DNA of 64,000 nt. Source: Sellimonas catena (GTDB lineage: Bacteria; Bacillota; Clostridia; Lachnospirales; Lachnospiraceae). The notes beneath the pieces were generated by a model. The model had not been told where the DNA came from. It saw only the letters and a list, made by a program, of their open reading frames with translations, and searched no databases. The stretch is from assembly GCF_045063725.1 (NCBI RefSeq), contig NZ_CP173695.1; one strand, given 5' to 3'. Below, piece after piece: positions 23,575 to 32,382 of the stretch. The position numbers were made by a program, and so were the translations under genes. How positions within the stretch are numbered: position 1 is the stretch's first letter; each line of letters begins with the position of its first letter.

Positions 23575-24780
23575 CTAGTATTCAAATAAGTGTTCGATCA
23601 GATGATATCCTTTTTTTTCCCATCTTCCTGACTGCACAGCCGTCCTTTCACAGTAGCTCTCTGCCCCGTTTTCAGGTCTTTTTCTGTCGTAGAGAAGATA
23701 GGGAACCAGATCCGCGGTATGTGTTCTGGCAGCAATCGGTGTCGGATGATCCGGCAGAATCAGCAGTCTGTACGGTTCTCCCGATGCATCCATCGCCTCC
23801 CTGACAATCCGGATCAGCCTCTGATCCAGAAATTCGATTGCCCGGACCTTCTTTTCCACGCTGCCCTGATGTCCCATTTCATCCGGCGCTTCCACATGGA
23901 TATAGGCGAAATCGTAGCCTTCATCAAGCAGCGCACGGACTGCCGCCTGTGCCTTTCCTTCATAATTCGTATGAAGGCCGCCGTCCGCTCCTTCTACATG
24001 AACAATTTTCATTCCGCTTCCGGCGGCAATCCCTTTCAGGAGATCCACCGCCGAAATCATCACGCCTCTTTTTCCGGTCTTTTCCTGAAAATCCGGCAGT
24101 TTTGGCCTTTTTCCCGCTCCCCAGAACCAGGCGGAATTGGCCGGCCGAAGCCCCTGGGCTTTCCGCTTTAGATTAACTGGATGCTCTTTTAAAACTCGAT
24201 AGCTTTCTTTCATCATTGCCAAAAGCATCGGATCCCCCGGAAGATATTCCCGGATCTGATTTGTCAGAATATCATGGGGCGGCGTCAGTTCCATTTCGTG
24301 TCCATTCTTCCAAAGCAGAAGATGGCGGTAGGATGTCCCGCGGTACAGCTCAAATCCCGGTTTTAACACTTCCTCCTTCAGGACCTCCAAAAGGACACCT
24401 GCATCTCTGGTATTAATTTCATCCGAGCTGTGGTCCACAATTCTCTGATCTTCATAAGGGAGTGATGCATCCTCGGTCAGCGTGACCAGATTGCAGCGGA
24501 ACGATACATCATCCTCTTCCATCCCTACTCCGATACTGAGCGCCTCAAGAGGCGACCTTCCGGTATAATATACTTCGGGATTATACCCAAGGACCGACAG
24601 GTTGGCCGTATCACTTCCAGGTGCCATCCCCTCCGGCACCATTGAGACGAGCCCGATTTCGCTCATCTTTGCAAGGCGATCCATCTCAGGCGTCAAAGCC
24701 TGTTCCAGCGTCGTCTTTCCCCCAATACACTCCAGCGGCTCTCCTGCCATACCGTCCCCAAGAATGATAATATATTTCAT
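23575..24780 (-). CDS. Phosphoglycerate-mutase-like protein, putative homoserine kinase
   Basis: A 401-residue member of the archaeal-type cofactor-independent phosphoglycerate mutase (ApgM) branch of the alkaline phosphatase superfamily. Metal and nucleophile motifs are visible: YIIILGDGMAGEP, APGSDTANLSVLGYNP with Ser/Thr nucleophile, YTGRSPLEA, DEMGHQGSVEKKVRAIE and LPDHPTPIA. Such proteins placed in threonine operons are classed as proposed homoserine kinases. Here the gene lies between hom and lysC, and no GHMP-type thrB is in the window, so a kinase role is likely but inferred. The ATG at 24780 fits the family start; a TTG two codons earlier has slightly better ribosome-site spacing. 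Confidence 0.85.
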   Translation of the reverse strand: MKYIIILGDGMAGEPLECIGGKTTLEQALTPEMDRLAKMSEIGLVSMVPEGMAPGSDTANLSVLGYNPEVYYTGRSPLEALSIGVGMEEDDVSFRCNLVTLTEDASLPYEDQRIVDHSSDEINTRDAGVLLEVLKEEVLKPGFELYRGTSYRHLLLWKNGHEMELTPPHDILTNQIREYLPGDPMLLAMMKESYRVLKEHPVNLKRKAQGLRPANSAWFWGAGKRPKLPDFQEKTGKRGVMISAVDLLKGIAAGSGMKIVHVEGADGGLHTNYEGKAQAAVRALLDEGYDFAYIHVEAPDEMGHQGSVEKKVRAIEFLDQRLIRIVREAMDASGEPYRLLILPDHPTPIAARTHTADLVPYLLYDRKRPENGAESYCERTAVQSGRWEKKGYHLIEHLFEY

Positions 24781-24819
24781 CCGCAATCATTCCCTTCTGT
24801 TTTCGTCTTATAATCTATC

Positions 24820-26037
24820 TTATGATGCTGCGCGGATCATGTGAATGACATTGTCAAACCTTGCAGCCGCGTCTTCGTATTCCCCTTCTTTCATGACATC
24901 TGTAATAAATCCGAATTCTCCTTCGCAGCCATCAGCCTCCACGAATTCAACCTTGCCAAAAGTATTTCTGATCCGTTCTTCATATGCTGCCCTGCTTCCG
25001 GACATCCGGACAAAAAACTTTCTTTTTACATCCAGGCGGCTTTCAAGTTCCAGACGCTCTCCGGACCAGTATTCGCAGATTGTCTCGTTTCTGTATTTCG
25101 CAGCTTCCACGATATCTGCCGCTACTGCGCTGGCCGTCGGCATCTTTCCTGCGCCGCTTCCATAGAACATTGCATCCCCCAAAGCGTTGCCATGCACGAA
25201 AATCGCATTGAACACTCCATTCACACTTGCAAGCGGATGCTCTGCCGGAAGTATGAACGGGGCTACAACCGCCTCAAGCTTCTCTTCGTCCCGCTTCATC
25301 GTAGCAAGCAGTTTGATTACCGCATTCATCTGTTTTGCGTAGCGCATATCCTGGACAGTAATCTTCGTGATGCCTTCTGTATAAATATCGCGGAAATCCA
25401 CCTGCTTTCCGGACACAATGGAAGACAGAATCGCTATTTTCCTGCAGGCATCCATACCTTCCACGTCCGCCTCCGGATTCCGTTCTGCAAATCCATTTGC
25501 CTGTGCTTCTTTCAATACTTCATCGTAATCGGCTCCCTCATAGAACATCTTCGTCATCATATAGTTCGTTGTCCCATTCAGGATTCCCGTAATCTCTTCA
25601 ATCTCATCCGCCGTAAGCGAAGAGACAAGCGGACGGATAATCGGAATACCGCCTCCCACACTCGCCTCAAAGAGGTAGTTGACATGGTTCTCTTTTGCGG
25701 TCTTCAACAGCTCCGCTCCATGCGCAGCCACAAGCGCCTTATTGGAGGTTACCACATTTTTCCCGGCTTCCAGACTTCTCTTCACAAAGGTGTAAGCAGG
25801 TTCCAGACCGCCCATTACCTCTACGACAATATCCACACTTTCATCACTGACAATTTTTTCAAAATCATGCACAATCAGCTCCTGCACCGGATCCTCCGGG
25901 AAATCACGCAGATCCAGAACATATTTGATCCGCACCTGATCTCCTGCGCACCGGTCAATCTTCTCCTGATTTTGCCGGAACACTTCCACTACTCCGGATC
26001 CGACTGTACCATAGCCCAGTACCGCAACACTTATCAT
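24820..26037 (-). CDS. hom: Homoserine dehydrogenase
   Basis: A 405-residue NAD(P)-dependent enzyme that reduces aspartate semialdehyde to homoserine. The Rossmann motif VAVLGYGTVGSGVV is at the N-terminus, followed by VVTSNKALVAAHG, ILNGTTNYMMTKM, NPEADVEGMDACRK with the catalytic Lys/Asp region and the substrate-binding GAGKMPTASAV. Residues 325-405 look like a C-terminal ACT-type regulatory domain. A longer upstream frame is open, but the start at 26037 follows GGGAGGGAATAAAA and begins directly at the Rossmann fold. It starts two bases after the ACT regulator gene, so they are coupled. Confidence 0.96.
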   Translation of the reverse strand: MISVAVLGYGTVGSGVVEVFRQNQEKIDRCAGDQVRIKYVLDLRDFPEDPVQELIVHDFEKIVSDESVDIVVEVMGGLEPAYTFVKRSLEAGKNVVTSNKALVAAHGAELLKTAKENHVNYLFEASVGGGIPIIRPLVSSLTADEIEEITGILNGTTNYMMTKMFYEGADYDEVLKEAQANGFAERNPEADVEGMDACRKIAILSSIVSGKQVDFRDIYTEGITKITVQDMRYAKQMNAVIKLLATMKRDEEKLEAVVAPFILPAEHPLASVNGVFNAIFVHGNALGDAMFYGSGAGKMPTASAVAADIVEAAKYRNETICEYWSGERLELESRLDVKRKFFVRMSGSRAAYEERIRNTFGKVEFVEADGCEGEFGFITDVMKEGEYEDAAARFDNVIHMIRAAS

Positions 26038-26039
26038 TT

Positions 26040-26480
26040 TTATTCCCTCCCTACTATTTTCAGATAATGAACTCCGTTTTTTTCTTCGATTTTCGCAACC
26101 ATTTCCGAGAGATTTCCTGTTGTGGAAAGGACTTCCACACTCATGGTAAGCGTTGCCACTCCATTGAGCGGAATACTTTGGTGAATAGTCAGAATGTTTG
26201 CCCTGCACTGTGCAACTTCACCCAAAATCTCTGCCAAAAGCCCTGGAATATCTTCCATCTGCAGGACCATGGTAATAGTCTGTCCCTTTTCATTTTCATG
26301 AAACGGGAAAATATCATCTTTGTATTTATAAAAGGAACTTCTGCTGATTCCTGCCTGTTCTGCCGCTTCGCCGATCGTAAGTCCCTTCTGTGTCGCAAGC
26401 AGATGCTTGACCTCCACAACTTTCAACAGGACTTCCGGAACCGCTTTTCTGTTCAGCACATAGTATTTCGTCTTATCCAT
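26040..26480 (-). CDS. UPF0735 ACT-domain protein (PheB-like)
   Basis: A 146-residue protein with an N-terminal HTH-like segment (LTIGEAAEQAGISRSSFYKY, about 33-52) and a C-terminal ACT domain (TITMVLQMEDIPGLLAEIL onward). The family is called PheB in Bacillus, but its biochemical role is not settled. Its location directly upstream of hom, with a two-base gap, suggests that it senses an amino acid and acts on the threonine/methionine branch. The start at 26480 has AGGAG seven bases upstream, inside the last codons of prfB, which it overlaps by eight bases. Confidence 0.88.
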   Translation of the reverse strand: MDKTKYYVLNRKAVPEVLLKVVEVKHLLATQKGLTIGEAAEQAGISRSSFYKYKDDIFPFHENEKGQTITMVLQMEDIPGLLAEILGEVAQCRANILTIHQSIPLNGVATLTMSVEVLSTTGNLSEMVAKIEEKNGVHYLKIVGRE

Positions 26481-27583
26481 GTACACTCTCCTGTTTCAGA
26501 TATGCATTGATGAATCTGTCAATCTCGCCGTCCATCACTGCTCCTACATTACTGGATTCTTCGTTTGTCCTGTGATCCTTGACAAGACTGTATGGATGCA
26601 TAACATAAGAGCGGATCTGATTTCCAAATCCGATATCCTTGACCTCTCCGCGGATACCGGACATCTTCTCCGCCTGTTCCTGTTCTTTCATCAAATACAG
26701 TTTTGCCTTTAACATCTGCATCGCTTTATCCTTATTATGATGCTGCGAGCGCTCATTCTGGCACTGTACGACAATCCCGGTCGGAAGATGCGTGATCCGG
26801 ACTGCGGAGGACGTCTTGTTAATGTGCTGTCCTCCTGCCCCGCTTGACCGGTAGGTATCGATCTTCAGATCATCTTCATTGATCTCGATATCGATCTCTT
26901 TGTCAATATCCGGAATCACATCACAGGACGCAAAAGATGTCTGACGTTTTCCCGCCGAATTGAACGGTGAAATCCGTACCAGACGATGTATCCCTTTCTC
27001 GGATTTCAGAAATCCATACGCATTTTCCCCGTGAACTTCAAAGGTCACGTTTTTGATTCCCGCAATGTCACCGTCAATATAATCCAGAACCTCCATCGAA
27101 AATCCATGACACTCCACAAACCGGGAATACATCCGGTAAAGCATCTGGTTCCAGTCACAGGCCTCCGTGCCTCCTGCTCCGGCATGGAGTGTCACGATCG
27201 CATCACAATTATCATACTCTCCCCCGAGGAGCGTACTGATCCGTACCTCCTCCAGGTGCTCATCCAGCCTTTTGACTCCGTCACGGATCTCTCCGATAAG
27301 ACTTTCATCCTGTTCTTCTTCTGCCATTTCCAGAAGGACTCCGGTATCTTCATACTGCTGATTCAGCTCTTCCGCCGTTTTCAGTGTATCTTTCAGCATT
27401 TTGAGTTCTTTCATGACTTTCTGGGAGCCTTCCGTATCCTCCCAGAAATCCGGTTCTTCCATTTTACGTTCCAGTTCTTCTACTCTTTTTTCTTTGCCCG
27501 GCAGGTCAAAGTGAATCCCTTACTTCCTTAAGAGGTTCCTCGAATGCCTGCAGTTCCAGTCTCAGCTGTTCAAGCTCAACCAC
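26473..27583 (-). CDS. prfB: Peptide chain release factor 2, made by programmed +1 frameshift
   Basis: Release factor 2 recognises UGA and UAA. The main frame lacks a start near the N-terminus; 25 codons begin at a GTG (27583, eight bases after AGAGG) in another frame and end at a UGA at codon 26. The site reads AGGGATTCACTTTGAC, the classic CUU-UGA-C shift with an upstream SD-like AGGG, as in E. coli. After the shift the protein continues DLPGKEKRVEELERKM and reaches about 369 residues. The SPF discriminator (VRISPFNSAGKR) and GGQ motif (GAGGQHINKTSSAVR) are intact. It follows secA by 23 bases and overlaps the ACT protein start. Confidence 0.96.
27505..27520 (-). promoter_or_regulatory. Programmed +1 frameshift site of prfB
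   Basis: On minus AGG GAT TCA CTT TGA C. The UGA (27506-27508) is codon 26; the CTT at 27509-27511 is the slippery codon and AGGG the stimulatory SD-like element. Low RF2 favours the shift, giving autoregulation. Confidence 0.95.
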
Positions 27584-27606
27584 TGTTCTCACCTCTTTTA
27601 TTTTTA

Positions 27607-30177
27607 TTATTTCTTTTTCCCGCAGCACTGTTTGTATTTCAGGCCGCTTCCGCATGGACACGGATCATTCGGGTAAACTTTCTTTTCTGTGCGGACTTTC
27701 GGCGCATGGGATGCAGAGTCATCCTTGTTTGTTCCTGTTACTTTTACAACCTGTTCTCTTTCCACTTTCTGTTCCATCTTGACATGGAAGAGCACACGGA
27801 TCGTATCTGCCTCAATAGCCTTTGTCATCTCACCGAACATGTCGTATCCAAGCATCTTGTATTCCACGAGCGGATCTTTCTGCCCATATGCCTGAAGACC
27901 GATTCCCTGACGAAGCTGGTCCATATCGTCGATATGATCCATCCATCTGCCATCAATCGCTCTGAGCAGTACGACACGCTCTACTTCTCTTAAATGTTCC
28001 GGTTCCGGGAATTCTGCTTCCTTTGCCTCGTATGCTTTGACAGCACGTTCTTTCAGAAGATGCTTCAGCTCTTTCTGCTGCTTTTTCTTCACATCTTCCC
28101 CGGTCACAGCCTGAATCATCGGAATGGTCTCATGAAGCGCCACATCCATGCCTTCCAGATCCCACTCATCACCGGATCTATCAGCCGGAGCATATCTGTC
28201 AACAAGATCTTCCACATATTCTGTAATCATATGATAGATGGAATCTCTCATGCTTTCCCCGTCAAGCACACGGCGGCGTTCTTCGTAGATAATCTCTCTT
28301 TGTTCATTCATAACCTGGTCATATTCCAGAAGATTCTTACGGATACCATAGTTGTTGAACTCGATCTTCTTCTGCGCCTTTTCAATCGCTCCTGAAAGCA
28401 TTTTGTGTTCAATCTGTTCTCCGTCTTCCACGCCCAGCGCATTGAATACGGACATCAGCTTTTCAGAACCGAACAGGCGGAGCAGGTCGTCTTCCAGAGA
28501 AAGGTAGAAACGGGATTCACCCGGATCGCCCTGACGTCCGGAACGCCCGCGGAGCTGGTTGTCAATTCGTCTGGATTCATGACGCTCTGTACCGATGATC
28601 TTTAAGCCGCCGGCTTCTCTTGCCTTTTCATCCAACTTGATATCGGTACCACGGCCCGCCATATTGGTCGCAATCGTAACCGCGCCGTGCTGTCCGGCCT
28701 CAGCTACGATCTGTGCTTCCAGCTCATGGAACTTGGCATTCAGGACATTATGGCGGATACCGCGTTTTCTGAGCATTTTGCTTAAAAGCTCACTGGTCTC
28801 AATGGTAATCGTACCAACCAGAACCGGCTGCCCCTTTGCATGTGCTTCCTCAATAGCATCGCATACTGCGTTAAACTTCTCTTTCTTGGTCTTGTAAACA
28901 GCATCGTCCAGATCCTTCCGGATAACCGGTTTGTTGGTCGGAATTTCCACAACATCCATTCCGTAGATATCGCGGAACTCTTTTTCTTCTGTCAGGGCGG
29001 TACCTGTCATACCACATTTCTTTTCATACTTATTAAAGAAGTTCTGGAAGGTAACCGTTGCAAGTGTTTTACTCTCCCGGTTGACTTTTACATGCTCTTT
29101 TGCCTCGATTGCCTGATGAAGTCCGTCGGAATACCTTCTTCCCGGCATGATACGTCCTGTAAACTCATCGACGATCAGCACTTCGTTGTCTTTTACTACA
29201 TAATCCTTGTCACGGAACATCAGGTTGTGTGCTCTCAGGGCCAAAATGATATTATGCTGGATCTCCAGATTTTCCGGATCTGCCAGATTTTCAATATGGA
29301 AGAAGTTTTCAACCTTCTTTACACCGTCTTCCGTCAGGTTGATGGTCTTCTCTTTTTCGTTGACGATGAAGTCTCCGGTTTCTTCAATCTCTTCACCAAG
29401 AATTGCATTCATCTTAGAGAATTCACCGCTTGCTTCTCCACGCTCCATCTGTTGCGCAAGAATATCACACGCCTCGTAGAGCTTTGTGGACTTACTGCTC
29501 TGGCCGGAAATAATCAGAGGGGTCCTTGCCTCGTCGATCAGAACGGAGTCGACCTCATCGATGATGGCGTATTTCAGTCCCCTTTGTACAAGCTGCTCTT
29601 TATAGATCACCATGTTATCTCTCAGATAATCAAATCCAAGTTCATTGTTGGTGACGTATGTAATATCACAGGCATAGGCCGCTCTTCTCTGGTCATTGTC
29701 CATATCGTTTAATACGACTCCGACTTTCAGTCCCAGAAATTCGTGTACTTTTCCCATCCACTCGGCGTCACGCTTTGCCAGATAGTCGTTGACAGTAACG
29801 ATATGAACACCTTCTCCCGTGAGGGCATTCAAGTAAGCCGGAAGTGTGGATACAAGTGTCTTTCCTTCACCGGTCTTCATCTCGGAAATACGTCCCTGAT
29901 GAAGGACAATACCGCCGATCAGCTGTACACGGTAATGTTTCATTCCGATGGATCTTACTGCTGCCTCTCTTACTGTGGCAAATGCCTCAGGAAGCAGGTC
30001 ATCCAGAGTTTCTCCCTTTGCGTACCGTTCCTTATATTCTCTCGTTTTATCTCTTAATTCTTCATCAGAAAGCTTCTGCATCTCAGGTTCCAAAGCTTCG
30101 ATATGATCTACGATCGGATAGATTCTCTTTAACTCATGCTGGCTGTGTGTACCAAACACTTTCTGTATCAGTCCCAT
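27607..30177 (-). CDS. secA: Preprotein translocase ATPase SecA
   Basis: An 856-residue SecA. The DEAD-type motor has Walker A MKTGEGKT, Walker B VDEVDSVLID, GFDYLRDNM, and nucleotide-binding domain 2 motifs TNMAGRGTDIKL and GTERHESRRIDNQLRGRSGRQGDPG (in parts). The C-terminus ends with the zinc-binding CPCGSGLKYKQCC. It drives post-translational export through SecYEG. Length is that of a primary SecA1. It heads the secA-prfB-ACT-hom-kinase-lysC run, with small gaps throughout, so aspartate-family genes may share its promoter. Confidence 0.98.
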   Translation of the reverse strand: MGLIQKVFGTHSQHELKRIYPIVDHIEALEPEMQKLSDEELRDKTREYKERYAKGETLDDLLPEAFATVREAAVRSIGMKHYRVQLIGGIVLHQGRISEMKTGEGKTLVSTLPAYLNALTGEGVHIVTVNDYLAKRDAEWMGKVHEFLGLKVGVVLNDMDNDQRRAAYACDITYVTNNELGFDYLRDNMVIYKEQLVQRGLKYAIIDEVDSVLIDEARTPLIISGQSSKSTKLYEACDILAQQMERGEASGEFSKMNAILGEEIEETGDFIVNEKEKTINLTEDGVKKVENFFHIENLADPENLEIQHNIILALRAHNLMFRDKDYVVKDNEVLIVDEFTGRIMPGRRYSDGLHQAIEAKEHVKVNRESKTLATVTFQNFFNKYEKKCGMTGTALTEEKEFRDIYGMDVVEIPTNKPVIRKDLDDAVYKTKKEKFNAVCDAIEEAHAKGQPVLVGTITIETSELLSKMLRKRGIRHNVLNAKFHELEAQIVAEAGQHGAVTIATNMAGRGTDIKLDEKAREAGGLKIIGTERHESRRIDNQLRGRSGRQGDPGESRFYLSLEDDLLRLFGSEKLMSVFNALGVEDGEQIEHKMLSGAIEKAQKKIEFNNYGIRKNLLEYDQVMNEQREIIYEERRRVLDGESMRDSIYHMITEYVEDLVDRYAPADRSGDEWDLEGMDVALHETIPMIQAVTGEDVKKKQQKELKHLLKERAVKAYEAKEAEFPEPEHLREVERVVLLRAIDGRWMDHIDDMDQLRQGIGLQAYGQKDPLVEYKMLGYDMFGEMTKAIEADTIRVLFHVKMEQKVEREQVVKVTGTNKDDSASHAPKVRTEKKVYPNDPCPCGSGLKYKQCCGKKK

Positions 30178-30220
30178 TTTTTACTGCTCCTTATCGTTCT
30201 AAAAAATTAATCCATTCCTC

Positions 30221-30249
30221 ATTTTAACACTATCCACGGGCTTGTTCAA
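30221..30249 (-). promoter_or_regulatory. secA promoter
   Basis: On minus, TTGAAC (30244-30249), 17 bases, TAAAAT (30221-30226), about 45 bases before secA. Confidence 0.7.
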
Positions 30250-30261
30250 CCTGTTTCTAAA

Positions 30262-30295
30262 GTGTTCACAAACTCTTTCCACCGTGTTCACAAAC
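30262..30295. repeat. Two direct repeats upstream of the secA promoter
   Basis: GTGTTCACAAAC at 30262-30273 and again at 30284-30295, exactly 22 bases apart (two helical turns), just upstream of the secA -35. The spacing suggests a protein binding site on one face of the helix. Confidence 0.55.
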
Positions 30296-30296
30296 G

Positions 30297-31082
30297 TCAG
30301 CCATGATACTTCTGTCTGATTTCATCGTAGCTTAGCTCTCCTCCGAAAAGATCCAGAGCACTTCCCACGGTAAAATCCACCCTGTCTTTTCCTGCTTCCT
30401 GCAATATCCTTATATCCTCCATGGATGCAATTCCGCCGGCGTACGTCACAGGTATTTCGCCGGCTTTCTCCCATGTTCCAAGGATTCCGGCAAGCTCCTG
30501 ATCGATTCCCGCAGAGCGTCCCTCCACGTCAACACCGTGAATCAGAAACTCGGCACAGAAACCGGCCAGCATATTCAAAAGTTCCCGGGTCACTTCAGTG
30601 TCCGTAAATTTCTGCCACCGGTCTGTGACAACCAGATATTTTCCATCTCGTTTTCTGCAGCTTAAATCCAGAACAATCCGCTCCTTTCCCACGGCATCTT
30701 TCAGCTGTTCCAGATGATCCCACCGGATCCGGCCGTCGGAAAAAACATAAGATGTGACAATGACATGACTCGCTCCCGCATCTAAATAATCTCCGGCATT
30801 ATCCGCCCGGATACCGCCTCCGATCTGAAGTCCTCCGGGGAATGCCTGAAGGGCCCGAAGTGCCTGCTTTTTTGTCTCCTCAAAATACGGAGACGATGCC
30901 GGATTCAGAAGAATAACATGACCTCCATAAAGGCCGTCCTCCTGATATCTGCCAGCAAACCAGTCTGCCGGTTTATCCGCCACAAAATTGGTGCTGGCCC
31001 TGTCCCCCCGGTCGGTGAGGCTTCCGCCTACAATCTGTTTTACTTTGCCATTATGTATATCAATACAAGGACGGAACCGCAT
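30297..31082 (-). CDS. hisA: Eukaryotic-type HisA (ProFAR isomerase)
   Basis: A 261-residue beta/alpha-barrel isomerase of histidine synthesis. It resembles the fungal/plant HIS6 branch more than usual bacterial HisA: FRPCIDIHNGKVKQIVGGSL at the start, QIGGGI, IVLDLSCRKRDGKYLV, FLIHGVDVEG, YAGG and VDFTVGSALDLFGG. The catalytic Asp of the first strand and the Asp of DVEG are kept. The start at 31082 follows GGGAGGTAAAAAG, six codons after an alternative upstream start. It is not next to other his genes. It lies upstream of secA and is read in the same direction, but the secA promoter separates them. Confidence 0.9.
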   Translation of the reverse strand: MRFRPCIDIHNGKVKQIVGGSLTDRGDRASTNFVADKPADWFAGRYQEDGLYGGHVILLNPASSPYFEETKKQALRALQAFPGGLQIGGGIRADNAGDYLDAGASHVIVTSYVFSDGRIRWDHLEQLKDAVGKERIVLDLSCRKRDGKYLVVTDRWQKFTDTEVTRELLNMLAGFCAEFLIHGVDVEGRSAGIDQELAGILGTWEKAGEIPVTYAGGIASMEDIRILQEAGKDRVDFTVGSALDLFGGELSYDEIRQKYHG

Positions 31083-31185
31083 CTTTTTACCTCCCAACAC
31101 TTTTTTACTTTACCACGTCAATTTATTTTCTTACATTAACACAGGTTCCTCTCTTCCGTCAAGCCAAATATCTCCTCCATAATCG

Positions 31186-31218
31186 CAGATAAGAGAGCCA
31201 AAAAGGCTCTCTTATCTG
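31186..31218. other. Perfect hairpin overlapping the 3' end of the small lipoprotein gene
   Basis: A 14-base perfect stem, CAGATAAGAGAGCC (31186-31199) with GGCTCTCTTATCTG (31205-31218), and an A5 loop. On minus the stop codon TAA (31212-31214) lies in the first arm. No T run follows, so it is not a standard terminator. Confidence 0.55.
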
Positions 31219-31481
31219 TCCATATCTGTTCTGCTGTTTCCATCCAGCGCATCTTCCACGCCATCTTTGATATCCCGGGCACCGTCTTCGACACCGTCTT
31301 TTAAGTCCTCGGCACCGTCTTCCAGGGCGTCAGCTCCATTATTGATATCTTCCTCCAGCGTGTTCCCGGTATTACTTCCGTTTGTCGCATCATTGACACG
31401 GTTTTCTCCTGAACATGCAGTCATGCAGCCAAGCATGAACACACTCAGCAGAACAAGAGCGGCTCGTTTCCAAGATTTCAT
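31212..31481 (-). CDS. Small acidic lipoprotein with short repeats
   Basis: An 89-residue lipoprotein: basic start (KSWKR), hydrophobic core and a lipobox ending at Cys23 (MTAC). The mature 66 residues are strongly acidic and carry repeats of a DGxED(L/I)KDGVED type unit from about residue 52. No enzyme motif. The start at 31481 has AGGAGGGAAAAAG; an open frame runs 10 codons further upstream, without a ribosome site. The stop codon lies in a perfect hairpin. Likely a surface-anchored protein of unknown role. Confidence 0.78.
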   Translation of the reverse strand: MKSWKRAALVLLSVFMLGCMTACSGENRVNDATNGSNTGNTLEEDINNGADALEDGAEDLKDGVEDGARDIKDGVEDALDGNSRTDMDR

Positions 31482-31553
31482 CTTTTTCCCTCCTGCAAAT
31501 AGAATTTGCACTACTTACTATCTGCAGAAAATCAGATTTTATTCATGTGAGAA

Positions 31554-32312
31554 TTAAAATGAAATCACATCGCTCATTTCATATCTTCCTGCCGGCTTCC
31601 CTGCCAGGAATTTTGCCGCTTCCAGTGCTCCTTTTCCGAACACGGCTTTGGAATAAGCGGTATGCTTAAACTCAATCACTTCATCCTCTCCCGCAAAGAG
31701 CACCTCGTGTTCCCCGACGATCGTTCCGCCGCGGACAGCCGAGATTCCGATTTCTCTTTTTTCCCTTGGCTTTCTCTCCTGACTTCTGTCAAAACAGTAT
31801 GCGTACTGTGGATCCTGGGTCTCATTGATGGCATCGGCAAGTGCAAGCGCTGTTCCGCTTGGCGCGTCTACCTTTTTATTATGATGCTTTTCAACAATTT
31901 CAATATCATATCCTGCCGGGGCAAGGACTTTGGCAGCATCTTTCAAAAGACGCATCAGCAGATTGATGCCGAGAGACATATTGGCAGATTTAAGAACAGC
32001 CGTCTCTTTTGCCGCGTCTTCCACTTTCTGAAGCTGCTCTTCGGAAAGACCGGTCGTACAAAGCACTACCGGAAGTTTCTTTTCGCAGCAGGCTTCCAAA
32101 AGCCCGTCCACCGCTTTTGCGTTTGAAAAATCGATCACAACATCAGCTTCCACATCACAGTCTTTCAGGTTGTCAAATACCGGATAGGTATTTTCAATCC
32201 CGCGGAATGTATCAATTCCTGCCACAATCTGACAATTGCCGTCTTCTGCCGCGAGCCGGGTGATCACCTGTCCCATTTTCCCATTACAGCCATGCATAAT
32301 TATTCTTACCAT
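31554..32312 (-). CDS. dapB: 4-hydroxy-tetrahydrodipicolinate reductase
   Basis: A 252-residue enzyme of the diaminopimelate/lysine pathway that reduces HTPA with NAD(P)H. Dinucleotide motif RIIMHGCNGKMGQVI, VVIDFSNAKAV, the catalytic EKHHNKKVDAPSGTAL region with His-His and Lys, and RGGTIVGEHEVLF are present. It is 70 bases after dapA on the same transcript; ribosome site AAAGGAG. Confidence 0.97.
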   Translation of the reverse strand: MVRIIMHGCNGKMGQVITRLAAEDGNCQIVAGIDTFRGIENTYPVFDNLKDCDVEADVVIDFSNAKAVDGLLEACCEKKLPVVLCTTGLSEEQLQKVEDAAKETAVLKSANMSLGINLLMRLLKDAAKVLAPAGYDIEIVEKHHNKKVDAPSGTALALADAINETQDPQYAYCFDRSQERKPREKREIGISAVRGGTIVGEHEVLFAGEDEVIEFKHTAYSKAVFGKGALEAAKFLAGKPAGRYEMSDVISF

Positions 32313-32382
32313 CTTCGCTCTTCTCCTTTCGCATATCCAAAGAGGGCGCCTTTCGGCTTCCTCTTTTCTTTTCCTGATTCTG

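Noticed and set aside
24841..26067. 408-codon open frame on plus opposite hom
   Set aside because: Lies fully antisense to hom, with the odd composition of a shadow frame; hom motifs are unmistakable.
26038..26208. 57-codon N-terminal extension of homoserine dehydrogenase
   Set aside because: It overlaps the ACT gene, lacks a ribosome site, and the Rossmann fold begins exactly at 26037.
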